64,000 bases of DNA from Gilliamella sp. App4-10 (GTDB taxonomy: Bacteria; Pseudomonadota; Gammaproteobacteria; Enterobacterales; Orbaceae), in contig NZ_LZGS01000048.1 of assembly GCF_001690495.1 (NCBI RefSeq), positions 62,001-126,000 of the forward strand, read 5' to 3'. Positions within the stretch are counted from its first letter, which is position 1, and every line of letters starts with the position of its first letter. Positions 8,592-18,921 of the stretch are shown one piece after another. The notes below the pieces were generated by a model. It had not been told where the DNA came from. It did no database searches and saw only the letters and a list, made by a program, of their open reading frames with translations. Position numbers and translations under genes: made by a program.

Positions 8592-9953
8592 TTATTTTAT
8601 AGCAATACAGACGCCATTTTTATGTTCACTCTCTGAGCGACAGTGATATCTAGCGTTGTAAGGGTGTAAATCACAGTATTCTTTTGCAACGGTGTCATAC
8701 ACCCAGATACGTTTAAAAGACAAAGCTTGGTTAGAGGCTGCCGCCCAAGAATTAGGGTAGGCTTTTTGATTTGGATCTCCCCATTCACCTAATAATGAAC
8801 CAATTTCTCGGGTGAATTTTGCAGTACCGGCACTCTGACCAAATGGAGCATTACTCAATTCATCTGCATGGCTTATACGATAATTACCATTTAGTGTTTC
8901 ACAACCTAAAATAACTTCTTGTACGCTACCCCTATTGGCTTTTGATTGGCCAATAAAATTTTTATCCCAGTCAGAAAACCATTTGGTAATGGTGAATGGG
9001 TATTGAATAGTGTGGCCTGTGACTTTATTTCTTCCTTGAATGATAACGGTATACCCATTATTAGACTCCATAACATGCTGCCAAGCTGTTTTGGTATTCG
9101 CTGCTTGTGCAGTATTAAACTTGACGGTGACTACATCGGCATTATTAGAAATAGTGATAAGTTCATTTCCTTTAACGATCTGCCAATCATAATTTTTAGC
9201 AAGCCCATTTTTGGCTAATAAAAGGTCAAATTGAGCACCATAAAAAGCGGTCGTTGGAAAGTTTTTATTAGTATCAATGTTAGACTGAGTTAAGAATCCA
9301 TACTTTATATTCCATTGATTTTTTGTACTTGCTGAAGCTTGTGTTGGTGCTAACTCAGGCTTTGCATAACAAATTCCTGCGTCTTCTAATACGGTATAAA
9401 TTTTTGATGGGTGTGTAATGATATCTTCATTAGGATATTCATTAGAATTGGGAATACCATACTTGGAGGATAATGTTAGATCAGCCGATATTTTTACTTT
9501 ATATGGGCCTAATTGCCCTTTTTGTGTTAATGAGCAAAAAGTGTCGTTATCTTTAGGTGTAAATTCGACTAATTGATTCGATGCATTTGTATAATACCAA
9601 ATCAATTGAGGATTTTCTTTTGTATCAAGGATGGCTAGCTCATCGCCATCAGTGTCTAAATATTGGTCACGATTGGGTTGTTTTAACGGTGCTATTTTAA
9701 TGCGATTTTTAAATGAGTAGCTAATAGGTATTGACATATTACTTATTTCATTGCCATAGTAATTTTTATCATCAACGGTTAAGCCAAAAAGCTCAAAATC
9801 ACTAATATTTGCTTCGATTGCAGATGAAAATTTTGGTTTAGTTCCTTGAACTATATGTGCGGTTTTTGTCGATAAAACTGCATTACTAGTTGTAAGGTGT
9901 AGTAAGCATATTGCATATATGATTGTTTTAAAATGTCCTCTAATTATATTCAT
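8592..9953 (-). CDS. Secreted adhesin-like protein, paralogue 1
   Basis: A 453-residue exported protein with a signal peptide of about 25 residues ending SNA. It is one of three tandem paralogues here. The middle carries an Ig-like stretch (NYDWQIVKGNELITISNNADVVTVKF). The C-terminal third (GNYRISHADELSNAPFG, GEWGDP, NSWAA, then RIWVYDT and four Cys-bearing turns) recalls the C-type-lectin-like adhesion domain of enterobacterial invasin-type and DUF823 proteins. That likeness is from memory and not firm. No membrane anchor or autotransporter domain is visible, so it is probably periplasmic or secreted. A GAAAGAAG sequence precedes the ATG at 9953. It has its own upstream region and terminator and so is probably a single-gene transcript. 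Confidence 0.8.
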   Translation of the reverse strand: MNIIRGHFKTIIYAICLLHLTTSNAVLSTKTAHIVQGTKPKFSSAIEANISDFELFGLTVDDKNYYGNEISNMSIPISYSFKNRIKIAPLKQPNRDQYLDTDGDELAILDTKENPQLIWYYTNASNQLVEFTPKDNDTFCSLTQKGQLGPYKVKISADLTLSSKYGIPNSNEYPNEDIITHPSKIYTVLEDAGICYAKPELAPTQASASTKNQWNIKYGFLTQSNIDTNKNFPTTAFYGAQFDLLLAKNGLAKNYDWQIVKGNELITISNNADVVTVKFNTAQAANTKTAWQHVMESNNGYTVIIQGRNKVTGHTIQYPFTITKWFSDWDKNFIGQSKANRGSVQEVILGCETLNGNYRISHADELSNAPFGQSAGTAKFTREIGSLLGEWGDPNQKAYPNSWAAASNQALSFKRIWVYDTVAKEYCDLHPYNARYHCRSESEHKNGVCIAIK

Positions 9954-10352
9954 TGTTATCTTCTTTCCATTATTAATTATCTTTATTTAAAAACAATCAT
10001 TGCAACTTCAATCAAGGTTTTTAGTGTAAATTTTATACTGAGCTTTATATAGGGTAGAGGTTTTATTGGTTATAAACAAATCGTTTAATTCGTTCAATCA
10101 GGGTATTAATGATAGTTAAAATCAATGAAAAAAAATTTATTGATGGTTAAAACTTTTGTTAACTAATGATTAATATCAAAATAATAATAAAAAATACTTA
10201 GTTGTAGTATAACTCGATTTTTCCGGGCTGTTTATTCTTATGTATTTGGTTAAATAATCATAATGCATTTTTAAGCCAAGCTTTTTTAATTGAATTATCG
10301 ACAGGTTTTAACATAAGGATTCAAAATTAAAATATTAATAAAATTATGAATA
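9954..10352. other. Spacer between paralogues 1 and 2, with conserved 22-bp element
   Basis: AT-rich and without a gene. It should hold the promoter of the leftward gene starting at 9953. At 10071-10092 it has TATAAACAAATCGTTTAATT and two more bases; a 22-bp copy with one mismatch lies at 11887-11908 at a similar distance upstream of paralogue 2. This shared element is the best candidate for a common promoter or activator site. Confidence 0.5.
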
Positions 10353-10386
10353 AAAAGATCTACATATTACTAAGTAGATCTTTTAG
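10353..10386 (-). terminator. Terminator of paralogue 2
   Basis: An extended stem, with AAAGATCTAC pairing GTAGATCTTT around a short loop, is followed leftward by a T run. It directly follows the stop codon of the gene that begins at 11779, and matches the hairpins after the other two paralogues. Confidence 0.8.
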
Positions 10387-10405
10387 AAAATTTAATTGAT
10401 GGTAT

Positions 10406-11779
10406 TTATTTAATTGCCGTACAGATACCATTTTTTTCTTGAGTTTCTTTTTTGCAATGATATTTAGCGTTGTAAGGGTGGTAGTCGCAGTAATTTTTTA
10501 CATGAGTATCCCATACCCAAATACGTTGATAAGATTTACCTTGATCGTGATTACCCTTAATTTTTGCAGCCCAAGAATTAGGATAAGCCTCTTGAGAAGG
10601 ATCTCCCCATTCTCCTAATAATGTGCCTATCTCTCGGGTGTATGAGGCATCACCTTTTTTACCCATAGGTGCATTACTTACTTCATTTGCATGACTTATA
10701 CGATATTTTCCTTTCAATGAGTTACATCCTGCAATTATAGCGTCTACCTCTCCTTTACTTGCTTTAGCTTGCCCTTGTGTTCTTATATCCCAGCCAGTAA
10801 ACCATTTTGTAATGGTGAAAGGGTATTGAATAATATTGCCTGAGGTTTTATTTATTCCTTGAATAATAACTGTATATCCGTTATCAGATCTCATAACGTG
10901 TTCCCAAGCCGTTTGATTGTTCAATGCTTGTGGAGTATTAAATTTGACGGTAACTATATCAGCATTGTTAGAAATAGTGACAAGTTCACTCCCTTTTACT
11001 AGAGTCCAATTATAATTATTGGCACTTCCTGGTTGAGCAAATACAAGGTCAAATTTAGCACCATAAAAGCCGGTTGTTGGGAAGTTTTTAGTTGGGTCAA
11101 TAGTAGATTGAACTAAAAAGCCATTAGTTGCATCCCATTGATTTGCGAAACTTTGATCTACCATTATTGGAGCTAGTTCTGGTCTTGCGTAACAAAAACC
11201 AGACTCAGAAAGTATCGTGTAAGTTTTAGAGGGTTGTTTGATAATGTTTTCATTTGGATATTCATAAGACTTCGGATCACCATATTTTGACGATAATATT
11301 AAATCAGCAGATATTTTTACTTTATATGGGGCTAATTTTTTATTTTTTGCTAATGAACAAAAAGTATCACTTTTGGTCGGAGTAAATTCGACTAATTGAT
11401 TTGATTGATTTGTATAATACCACGTAATTTTTGGAGGCTCTTTTGTATTAAGAATGCCTAATTCATCACCATCAATATCTAAATATTGACTATCATCAGG
11501 TTGTTTTAACGGTGCTATTTGAATACGATCTAGGAATGAATAGCTAACGGGAAGAGGCATGTTCCTCACTTCGTCGCCATAGTAATTTTTCCCGTCTAAG
11601 GTTAAGCCAAAAAGTTCAAAATCTTCAATATTATTTTCAATAGTATCGGAAAGTTTTGGTTTATTTCCTTGTATTGTTAGTGTACTTTTTGTCGATAAAG
11701 CTGCATGGCTTATTGTTGAAAATTGTAATAAGTATATTGTATATACCATTGTTTTTAAAAATTTTTTATTACTAGTCAT
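10406..11779 (-). CDS. Secreted adhesin-like protein, paralogue 2
   Basis: Second of the three tandem secreted paralogues. The frame is open to 11821, but the ATG at 11779 is preferred because it begins a compact signal peptide (MTSNKKFLKTMVY, hydrophobic core, SHA cleavage site) like its siblings; an AAGGAAAA tract lies about ten bases upstream. The mature domain order is the same as paralogue 1: N-terminal FELFGLT block, IWYYTN-like strand, Ig-like block with NYNWTLVKGSELVTISNNAD, then the Cys-rich C-terminus with GEWGDPSQEAYPNSWAA. It differs from both siblings in the SNAPMGKKGDAS segment. The function is unknown; a role at the host or cell surface is inferred. Confidence 0.8.
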   Translation of the reverse strand: MTSNKKFLKTMVYTIYLLQFSTISHAALSTKSTLTIQGNKPKLSDTIENNIEDFELFGLTLDGKNYYGDEVRNMPLPVSYSFLDRIQIAPLKQPDDSQYLDIDGDELGILNTKEPPKITWYYTNQSNQLVEFTPTKSDTFCSLAKNKKLAPYKVKISADLILSSKYGDPKSYEYPNENIIKQPSKTYTILSESGFCYARPELAPIMVDQSFANQWDATNGFLVQSTIDPTKNFPTTGFYGAKFDLVFAQPGSANNYNWTLVKGSELVTISNNADIVTVKFNTPQALNNQTAWEHVMRSDNGYTVIIQGINKTSGNIIQYPFTITKWFTGWDIRTQGQAKASKGEVDAIIAGCNSLKGKYRISHANEVSNAPMGKKGDASYTREIGTLLGEWGDPSQEAYPNSWAAKIKGNHDQGKSYQRIWVWDTHVKNYCDYHPYNAKYHCKKETQEKNGICTAIK

Positions 11780-12290
11780 TGTTTGTTTATTTTCCTTATT
11801 AGTAATTTTGATTTTAATCAAAAAAGTTTTTTTTATTCAATCATAAACATATATATAACGCCGAATAGAATAGACAATTTTGGATATATAAACAAATAGT
11901 TTAATTCGATAGATTTTTATGGAAAAATTTTGTAATACCTATTGATCATTTTTAATTAAACAGCAAAAAGTATTATTTCTATATAAAATTTGCTTTTATT
12001 TGCTTAAAGAAGCGAGGATGCTTATTAAATTTTTGATTTGATGGTGATGTTTTTATATTAATATCCATATTATTAATACAATATTTCATGCAATAGTGCA
12101 ATAGGCTGACATAATTTCTCGAAAATTCAGTATATCGCCTAGATGCAAAGATAATGTTTTATTTTCATAAACTTATTTTAAACAAGATGGCGATACTTAC
12201 AACGGTACCAATTAATATCATTATTATCTGTCTTTGGATGGTATTTTTTGGAGATATAATAAGTTTACATTGTTTTTGTTTGTTTTTTTC
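11780..12290. other. Spacer between paralogues 2 and 3
   Basis: AT-rich, no open reading frame of note. It contains the second copy of the 22-bp element (11887-11908) upstream of paralogue 2. No other repeat or hairpin stands out until the terminator of paralogue 3. Confidence 0.5.
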
Positions 12291-12322
12291 TAAAGATCCA
12301 CATGTTATTAAGTAGATCTTTA
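12291..12322 (-). terminator. Terminator of paralogue 3
   Basis: An inverted repeat related to those at 8541 and 10353 (AAAGATC-AC with GT-GATCTTT-like arms, slightly imperfect) lies just after the stop codon of the gene beginning at 13725 and reads leftward into T-rich sequence. Confidence 0.65.
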
Positions 12323-12342
12323 GGACGCTTAATTATTGGTTG

Positions 12343-13725
12343 TTATTTAATAGCTGTACAGACGGCATTTTTATCTTCAGTTTCTCCTCGGCAGTGATAT
12401 TTAGCGTTGTAAGGATGATAGTCGCAGTAGTCTTCGACATCAGTATCCCATACCCAAATACGTTGATAAGCTTTACCTTGGTCGTGATCACCTTTGATTT
12501 TTGCAGCCCAAGAATTAGGGTAAGCCTCTTGAGAAGGATCTCCCCATTCCCCTAATAATGTGCCTATCTCTCGGGTGAATTTTGCAGTCCCAGCACTCTG
12601 ACCAAATGGAGCATTACTCAATTCATTTGCATGACTTATACGATATTTTCCTTGCAATGAGTTACATCCTGCAACTATATCGTCTACCTCTCCCTTACTG
12701 GCTTTAGGTAGACCAATGACTGTTTTATCCCAGTCACTGAACCATTTGGTAATTGTGAATGGGTATTGAATAATATTGCCTGTGGTTTTATTTCTACCTT
12801 GAATGATAACTGTATATCCATCACTTGATCCCATTATATACTGCCAAGCCATGCTAGTGTTCATTGCTTGAGAGGTATTAAATCTAACGGTAACTACATC
12901 GGCAGTATTAGAAATAGTGACAAGTTCACGCCCTTTCACGAGCATCCAATCATAATTTTTAGCTAACCCTTTTTGGGCTAATAAAAGGTCAAATTGAGCA
13001 CCATAAAAAGCGGTTGTCGGGAAATTTTTAGTGGGGTCAACAGTAGATTGAGCTAAAAAGCCATTATTTGGGTCCCATTGATTTGCGATACTTGCAGCAG
13101 CCTCTTGGGGAGCTAATTCTGGTCTTGCGTAACAAATTCCTGAATCTGAACTTATTGTATAAGTTTTAGATGGGTGTTTGGTAATTCTATTATTCGGATA
13201 TTGATTGGTAAGCGGAATTCCATACTTGGAAGTTAAAATTAAATCACCGGATATTTTTATTTTATATGGGCCAAATTTTCCTCCTTTTGCTAATGAGCAA
13301 AAGGTATCGGAATCTGTCGGTATAAATTCCACTATTTTATTTTTTGAATTCGTATAATACCATGTTATTTTAGCGGGAGGTTGTATTGCAAGATATCCTA
13401 ATTCATCACCATCAATATCAATGTATTGATCTAAATTAGGTTGTTTTATTGGAGCTATTGCGATTTTATTTTTAAATGGATAAGCTGCTGATAAGGAGAT
13501 TTGGTCTATCTCGTTACCATAATAGTTTTTGCCATCAACAGTCAGCCCAAATAGTTCTAAGTCTTCTATATTTTTTTCAATTTCTGTTGATAATGATGGT
13601 AAATTACCTTGAATTTCTTGAGCAGTTTTGGCTGTCAGATAGGCGTGGCTCATAGTGCAAAACAGGAATGGATATAGCCCAGATACAATTTTATTAAAGT
13701 TTTTTTTCGTTATGATTTTGTTCAT
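12343..13725 (-). CDS. Secreted adhesin-like protein, paralogue 3, behind a heptanucleotide repeat
   Basis: A 460-residue secreted paralogue with a signal peptide ending SHA. Its domain order matches the other two. The sequence is a mosaic: SNAPFGQSAGTAKFTREIG and the AKNYDW region match paralogue 1, while GDPSQEAYPNSWAAKIKG, HDQGK and YQRIWVWDT match paralogue 2, which suggests gene conversion. Eight perfect copies of a 7-bp unit lie 8 to 64 bases before the start codon, so expression may depend on copy number. It is the furthest upstream of the array in the direction of transcription. The conserved 22-bp element seen before the other two is not obvious here. Confidence 0.8.
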   Translation of the reverse strand: MNKIITKKNFNKIVSGLYPFLFCTMSHAYLTAKTAQEIQGNLPSLSTEIEKNIEDLELFGLTVDGKNYYGNEIDQISLSAAYPFKNKIAIAPIKQPNLDQYIDIDGDELGYLAIQPPAKITWYYTNSKNKIVEFIPTDSDTFCSLAKGGKFGPYKIKISGDLILTSKYGIPLTNQYPNNRITKHPSKTYTISSDSGICYARPELAPQEAAASIANQWDPNNGFLAQSTVDPTKNFPTTAFYGAQFDLLLAQKGLAKNYDWMLVKGRELVTISNTADVVTVRFNTSQAMNTSMAWQYIMGSSDGYTVIIQGRNKTTGNIIQYPFTITKWFSDWDKTVIGLPKASKGEVDDIVAGCNSLQGKYRISHANELSNAPFGQSAGTAKFTREIGTLLGEWGDPSQEAYPNSWAAKIKGDHDQGKAYQRIWVWDTDVEDYCDYHPYNAKYHCRGETEDKNAVCTAIK

Positions 13726-13727
13726 AA

Positions 13728-14053
<326 letters not shown>

Positions 14054-15397
14054 TCAACTGTTTCTTTTAGATTTATAGCGTTGAATCGGGCTTGTCCGGT
14101 TTTGTTCTTCTATCCATGCTATTTTATCAACATAATTTTTTTCTGCACCACGTGTTGTAGGGTGGTAATATTTTGTATTAGCCATTTCTAGTGGAAAGTA
14201 ATTTTCTCCGGCAGCGAAAGCGTTGAGTTCATCATGAGCGTAACGATATTCAGCGCCATAACCTAAGTTTTTCATTAAACTTGTTGGTGCATTGCGTAAA
14301 TGCTCAGGAACATCATAATCAGGTTTAGATTTGGCATCAGTCATTGCTTGTTTAAAAGCAAGGTAAACAGCATTACTTTTTGGTGCGCAAGCAAGATAAA
14401 TGATTGCTTGCGCAATTGCACGTTCACCTTCAGCCGGCCCCACTCGTGTAAAGCAGTCCCATGCTGCAAGAGCTACTTGCATGGCTCTCGGGTCGGCATT
14501 GCCAATATCTTCTGAGGCAATGGCTAATAATCGACGTGCAACATAGAGTGGATCACCACCAGCAGTGATAATCCTTGCATACCAATAAAGTGCAGCATCG
14601 GCTGCAGAACCACGTATTGATTTATGTACCGCTGAAATTAAATCGTAAAAACGATCACCTTGATTGTCAAATCTAGCGCTGCGTTCTCCCGTCACTTCTT
14701 TAAGTAAATCTGGTGTAAGTTCATGGCCGTCTGACATTTCAATTAATAGTTCAAGTGTGTTGAGTGCTCGCCTTGCATCGCCTCCTACAAATTCAGCAAT
14801 TTGTTTTTTTATTTCTTCAGATAGAATGATGTCTCGATTACCGTAACCACGGTTTGGATCGTTCATCGCCTGCTGTAAAATTTGTTCAATTTCATAGTTG
14901 GTTAATGATTTGAGCAAATAAACTCTGGCACGAGATAACAATGCAGAGTTTAATTCAAATGAAGGATTTTCGGTTGTTGCACCAATAAACGTGACAGTAC
15001 CATTTTCGACATAAGGCAAAAAAGCATCTTGTTGACTTTTGTTAAATCGATGGACTTCATCAACAAATAAAATAGTGCGTACCCCTGCTTGCTGATTGAT
15101 TTTTGCACGCTCGATGGCTTCGCGAATATCTTTGATACCTGATGTTACAGCCGAAATTCTTTCAACTGTAGCATTAGCATGGTGGGCAATAATTTCAGCT
15201 AAAGTGGTTTTGCCTGTGCCTGGCGGTCCCCAAAGGATCATTGAGTGTAAGTTTCCTGCTTCGATAGCTTTGGGTAGTGATTTATCTTTACCTAATAAAT
15301 GAGATTGGCCTATATATTCAGATAGATTACGTGGACGCATTCTTGCCGCTAAAGGCTTAAACTCTTCAGTTGTAAATTCAAAAGACATACTAGGCAT
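14054..15397 (-). CDS. rarA: Replication-associated recombination protein A (AAA ATPase)
   Basis: An ATPase of the clamp-loader clade that acts at stalled replication forks. Walker A is GPPGTGKT near residue 58, Walker B is [18 protein letters not shown], followed by the sensor segment [20 protein letters not shown]. The C-terminal tetramerisation region with [13 protein letters not shown] is intact. At 447 residues it matches E. coli RarA. The start may be the ATG at 15397 or the second Met three codons later. In E. coli the gene follows lolA in the same direction; here lolA is divergent, so the pair is neighbouring but inverted. Confidence 0.96.
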   Translation of the reverse strand: MPSMSFEFTTEEFKPLAARMRPRNLSEYIGQSHLLGKDKSLPKAIEAGNLHSMILWGPPGTGKTTLAEIIAHHANATVERISAVTSGIKDIREAIERAKINQQAGVRTILFVDEVHRFNKSQQDAFLPYVENGTVTFIGATTENPSFELNSALLSRARVYLLKSLTNYEIEQILQQAMNDPNRGYGNRDIILSEEIKKQIAEFVGGDARRALNTLELLIEMSDGHELTPDLLKEVTGERSARFDNQGDRFYDLISAVHKSIRGSAADAALYWYARIITAGGDPLYVARRLLAIASEDIGNADPRAMQVALAAWDCFTRVGPAEGERAIAQAIIYLACAPKSNAVYLAFKQAMTDAKSKPDYDVPEHLRNAPTSLMKNLGYGAEYRYAHDELNAFAAGENYFPLEMANTKYYHPTTRGAEKNYVDKIAWIEEQNRTSPIQRYKSKRNS

Positions 15398-15563
15398 GGT
15401 ACACTATATCCAGTTTTTGCAATATGAAATATATTATATACTTGTTAATCAATAAGTGAAAAAGAAAATCGCTTTCTTTGTAAAGCAAAAAAGTAAGATT
15501 TTAATCTAAATTAAACTGATTAAAATGTAGTTATAGAGCCGAAAACAAACATAAGGACTCGTC

Positions 15564-16160
15564 ATGAAGAAATTTTTATTATTGTTAGGATTATTGATTG
15601 GTGCATCGTCAACATGGGCTAGCGATAAAGAAGTATTGCAACAACGCCTAGATAAAATTGAAGGATTTTATGCAAGATTTTCTCAAGATGTGAAAACTGT
15701 CGACAATCAGCTGGTGCAAGAAGGAAAAGGTGATTTATGGGTCAACAGACCTTATTATTTTAATTGGACAATGAACGAACCAGATGAAACATCAATTATT
15801 TCTGATGGAAAGAATATTTGGGTGTATACGCCATCTGTTCAACAAGTTAGCGTGATGGACTTAAAAAAAGCAATTGATAACCGATTAATGCTATTAATTA
15901 CTAATAGCCATAATCCAATTTGGGATATTTATAATGTGACTCGAAAACAAGATTCATTTACGTTAAAACCAACAGATGGTTCTAATCAAGATTTTATTAT
16001 TTCGGTATTGCCTACCGGTATAATTTCTAACTTTACTATTATTGAAGAAGATGGCCAACGTAGTTTTTACAACTTATCTCACCAAACACTGGGCAAGGTG
16101 TCGTTAGAAAAGTTCCAGTTTATGCCACCATCAGGTGTGACCATTGATGATCAACGTTAG
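15564..16160 (+). CDS. lolA: Outer-membrane lipoprotein carrier protein LolA
   Basis: Periplasmic chaperone that takes lipoproteins from LolCDE and hands them to LolB. It has a signal peptide of 19 residues ending WA before SDKEV, and the typical FYARFSQDVKT, GDLWVNRPYYFNW and ISDGKNIWVYTP strands that form the hydrophobic half-barrel. Its 198 residues are the usual length. AAGGA lies 7 bases before the ATG. It is transcribed away from rarA across a 166-base gap. Downstream, an imperfect stem at 16182-16210 followed by T-rich sequence could terminate it. Confidence 0.95.
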   Translation: MKKFLLLLGLLIGASSTWASDKEVLQQRLDKIEGFYARFSQDVKTVDNQLVQEGKGDLWVNRPYYFNWTMNEPDETSIISDGKNIWVYTPSVQQVSVMDLKKAIDNRLMLLITNSHNPIWDIYNVTRKQDSFTLKPTDGSNQDFIISVLPTGIISNFTIIEEDGQRSFYNLSHQTLGKVSLEKFQFMPPSGVTIDDQR

Positions 16161-16292
16161 TTGATTAAAACACCTTAATAAATCAAATTAGCTTAAATTT
16201 AATCTGATGGTTGTTTTATTTTTATTCAGTAGCTGTCAGGTTAAGTATGATTATTAATATTAACTTTAAGTTACCATTAATAATAAAGAAAG

Positions 16293-17807
16293 TTATTCTG
16301 TTACGCCATTTTTAAAAATGGATAGATCTTTAAAATGGTTGATTTCATTACATGTCTGTTTACCATTAACTATTTGTACAATTAAATCAATAAATTGTTC
16401 TAGTAACTTATCCATTGTTATTCCATTTACTAATTGTCCCGCATCAAAATCTATCCAATGTGTCTTTTTTTGTGCCAATGCTGAATTAGTAGCAATTTTT
16501 ACTGTTGGCACGACACCACCATAAGGTGTTCCTCGTCCTGTGGAAAATAGCACCATATGACAACCTGCTGCGGCTAATGCTCCCGTTGCAACAGCATCAT
16601 TGCCCGGAGAAGATAATAAATTTAAGCCTGTTTTTTGGAGTCTGTCACCATAATCTAATACATCCATAACGGTACTATTTCCCGCTTTTTGTGTACAACC
16701 TAAAGATTTATCTTCTAGTGTAGTAATACCTCCAGCTTTATTACCAGGGGAGGGGTTTTCGTAAATAGGTTGATTGTATGAAATAAAATACCGTTTGAAG
16801 TTATTAATCATATTTACAGTTTTGTCAAATATTTGTTCATTAATGCAATGAGACATTAAAATCGTTTCTGCGCCGAACATTTCTGGAACTTCGGTTAGTA
16901 CACTTGTTCCTCCGTGAGTAATTATATAATCAGAAAATTTGCCCAATAATGGGTTAGCTGTAATGCCAGATAAGCCATCAGAACCTCCACATTCAAGTCC
17001 AAATTTAAGTTCGCTTAGTTTACCCGGTAGACGCTGATCTGATTTCATGATTTGGTAAATATCGTGCAAATAATTGATACCTTGTTTAATTTCATTTTCA
17101 ACTTCCTGGGCAACTATGAAGCGAACTCGCTCGCCATCATACTCTCCAAGACTTTCCTTAAATGTATTAAGTTGATTATTTTCACAACCTAAGCCAATAA
17201 CTAAAACTCCGCCTGCATTAGGATGTTTAACCATATCTTGTAATATGGTTTTTGTTGTTTGATGATCGGAGCCTAATTGTGAACAACCATAAGGATGAGA
17301 GAGCAGATAAACACCATCAAAATTAGAGGGTTTTTGTAAAAGGTCTTGAGAAATATCGGTTAAAAATTGTTTACGAATTTGTTCAGCAATACCATTAACA
17401 CAGCTAACTGTAGGAATGATCCAAAGCTCGTTACGTATACCAACATCGTTATTGTTTCTTCGATAAAGATTAACTTCTTTATCTCCAAATTGAGTTGAAA
17501 TTTGTCCTGTAACAGGTTGATATTGATATTCGTGAAATTTGCCAAGATTAGTTTTCACATTATGAGTATGAACATGCTCGCCTACTTGAATCGCTTGTGT
17601 TGCATGACCAATTGGGAAGCCATATTTTACAATATTTTCTCCTTGTGCAATTGGTTTTATTGCTATTTTATGACCTGATGGGATAGTTTGTAATGCAGTA
17701 ATTTGATGTTGAGTTACAGGTTCGCTAATTATTTTATCGCCTTGATGTAATGGTTCTAAGGCAATAATTACATTATCATTATCGTTTATTTTAATAGTTT
17801 TTTTCAT
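16293..17807 (-). CDS. uxaA: Altronate dehydratase
   Basis: Dehydrates D-altronate to 2-keto-3-deoxy-D-gluconate in galacturonate breakdown. The N-terminal SAF domain (about residues 1-80) and the long galactarate dehydratase/altronate hydrolase domain with SHPYGCSQLG, GLECGGSDGLSG and the FSTGRGTPYGG segment are all present. The frame is open to 17855, but the ATG at 17807 has a good Shine-Dalgarno (TAGGAAT, spacing near 8) and gives 504 residues, close to E. coli. It is the last gene of a leftward cluster after the zinc dehydrogenase and uxaB. Confidence 0.93.
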   Translation of the reverse strand: MKKTIKINDNDNVIIALEPLHQGDKIISEPVTQHQITALQTIPSGHKIAIKPIAQGENIVKYGFPIGHATQAIQVGEHVHTHNVKTNLGKFHEYQYQPVTGQISTQFGDKEVNLYRRNNNDVGIRNELWIIPTVSCVNGIAEQIRKQFLTDISQDLLQKPSNFDGVYLLSHPYGCSQLGSDHQTTKTILQDMVKHPNAGGVLVIGLGCENNQLNTFKESLGEYDGERVRFIVAQEVENEIKQGINYLHDIYQIMKSDQRLPGKLSELKFGLECGGSDGLSGITANPLLGKFSDYIITHGGTSVLTEVPEMFGAETILMSHCINEQIFDKTVNMINNFKRYFISYNQPIYENPSPGNKAGGITTLEDKSLGCTQKAGNSTVMDVLDYGDRLQKTGLNLLSSPGNDAVATGALAAAGCHMVLFSTGRGTPYGGVVPTVKIATNSALAQKKTHWIDFDAGQLVNGITMDKLLEQFIDLIVQIVNGKQTCNEINHFKDLSIFKNGVTE

Positions 17808-17877
17808 AAACCCATTCCTATAAATGCACATTTTCGCTACTTTTAGCAAAGGCATTAATTAGCAGATTGTTATTGAT

Positions 17878-18903
17878 TTAACTGATTTTTATTACTGATT
17901 TTAGTCGAGCATGTGGGGCATCTCGCATTTCTTGGAATGCATTTTCAGCATCAGATAACGGGTATACATCGGTAATGATTTTTTTGACATCACATTTTCC
18001 TGATCTGACTAAATCAATTAATTCGATAAAATCTTTTTTGAGGGCATTACGAGAACCAAAAATATCTAACTCTTTTGTTTGAATTTGGGTAAAAGCAAAA
18101 TCTAACGTTTGCTTACTGACACCGACTAAACCAATGCGCCCACGGTACGCTGCTGCATCAATGCAGTTTTGAAAAGTTTGTGGTAGTCCTGCACATTCAA
18201 TGCAAACATCAAATCCATCGCCTTGAGTAAGATTTTTTACTCTTTCTTCAAAGTTTTCTTTATCTGTTCGAATAACACCTTTTGCACCTAATGATAATGC
18301 TTTATCTAATCGTGATTGCATTATATCACTTACATATACTTGAGCTCCTTTTAATACGGCAGCCATAACTGCAAATAAACCGATAGGTCCTGCGCCAACA
18401 ACTAATACTTTATCACCTTCTTTTACTGATGTTCGTTGAACGGAATGATAGCTAATACAAAACGGTTCAATCATTGAAAGCGTTAATGCATCTAACCCTT
18501 TACCGTCATAAATACGTTCAATTGGCATGCTATAATATTCTCTAAAAATACCATCACGTTGTGCTCCAAGAGTTTGATTGTTTGTACAACAATTAACAAA
18601 TCCACGACGGCAAGAGTAACATTTACCACAGTTAAAATAAGGATTTGCTGTCACAATCATGCCTTTTTTGATGCCATGATTATTTTCGCCAACCTCTACA
18701 ACTTCGGCCGAAAATTCATGGCCAGGAATGCGAGGATAGCTGGCATAAAGGAAAGTACCTTTATACGTTCCCATATCTGAACCACAAATCCCACCATATA
18801 GCACTTTTAAAATGGCTTCACCCTTTTGTAATGTTGGTTTTTCCATTTCATTGATTTCAACTTTTCCTGGTTCTGGAATAACAATATATTTCATTTTAGA
18901 CAT
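17878..18903 (-). CDS. Zinc-dependent dehydrogenase, probable L-galactonate 5-dehydrogenase
   Basis: A medium-chain dehydrogenase/reductase. The catalytic zinc ligands fit Cys40 (GGICGSD), His62-Glu63 (GHEF) and Glu146. The structural zinc uses the Cys92-95-98 and 105/106 cluster, and the NAD fold is VVGAGPIGLFA at 168-178. The 341-residue length is normal. It resembles E. coli LgoD (YjjN), including the GSRNAL-x-DFIELIDL region, and it lies between uxaB and uxaA. Oxidation of L-galactonate to D-tagaturonate would feed exactly these two enzymes. Related enzymes act on sorbitol, threonine or idonate, so the substrate is an inference from context. Confidence 0.75.
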   Translation of the reverse strand: MSKMKYIVIPEPGKVEINEMEKPTLQKGEAILKVLYGGICGSDMGTYKGTFLYASYPRIPGHEFSAEVVEVGENNHGIKKGMIVTANPYFNCGKCYSCRRGFVNCCTNNQTLGAQRDGIFREYYSMPIERIYDGKGLDALTLSMIEPFCISYHSVQRTSVKEGDKVLVVGAGPIGLFAVMAAVLKGAQVYVSDIMQSRLDKALSLGAKGVIRTDKENFEERVKNLTQGDGFDVCIECAGLPQTFQNCIDAAAYRGRIGLVGVSKQTLDFAFTQIQTKELDIFGSRNALKKDFIELIDLVRSGKCDVKKIITDVYPLSDAENAFQEMRDAPHARLKSVIKIS

Positions 18904-18921
18904 TTGATTGACTCCTGATGT

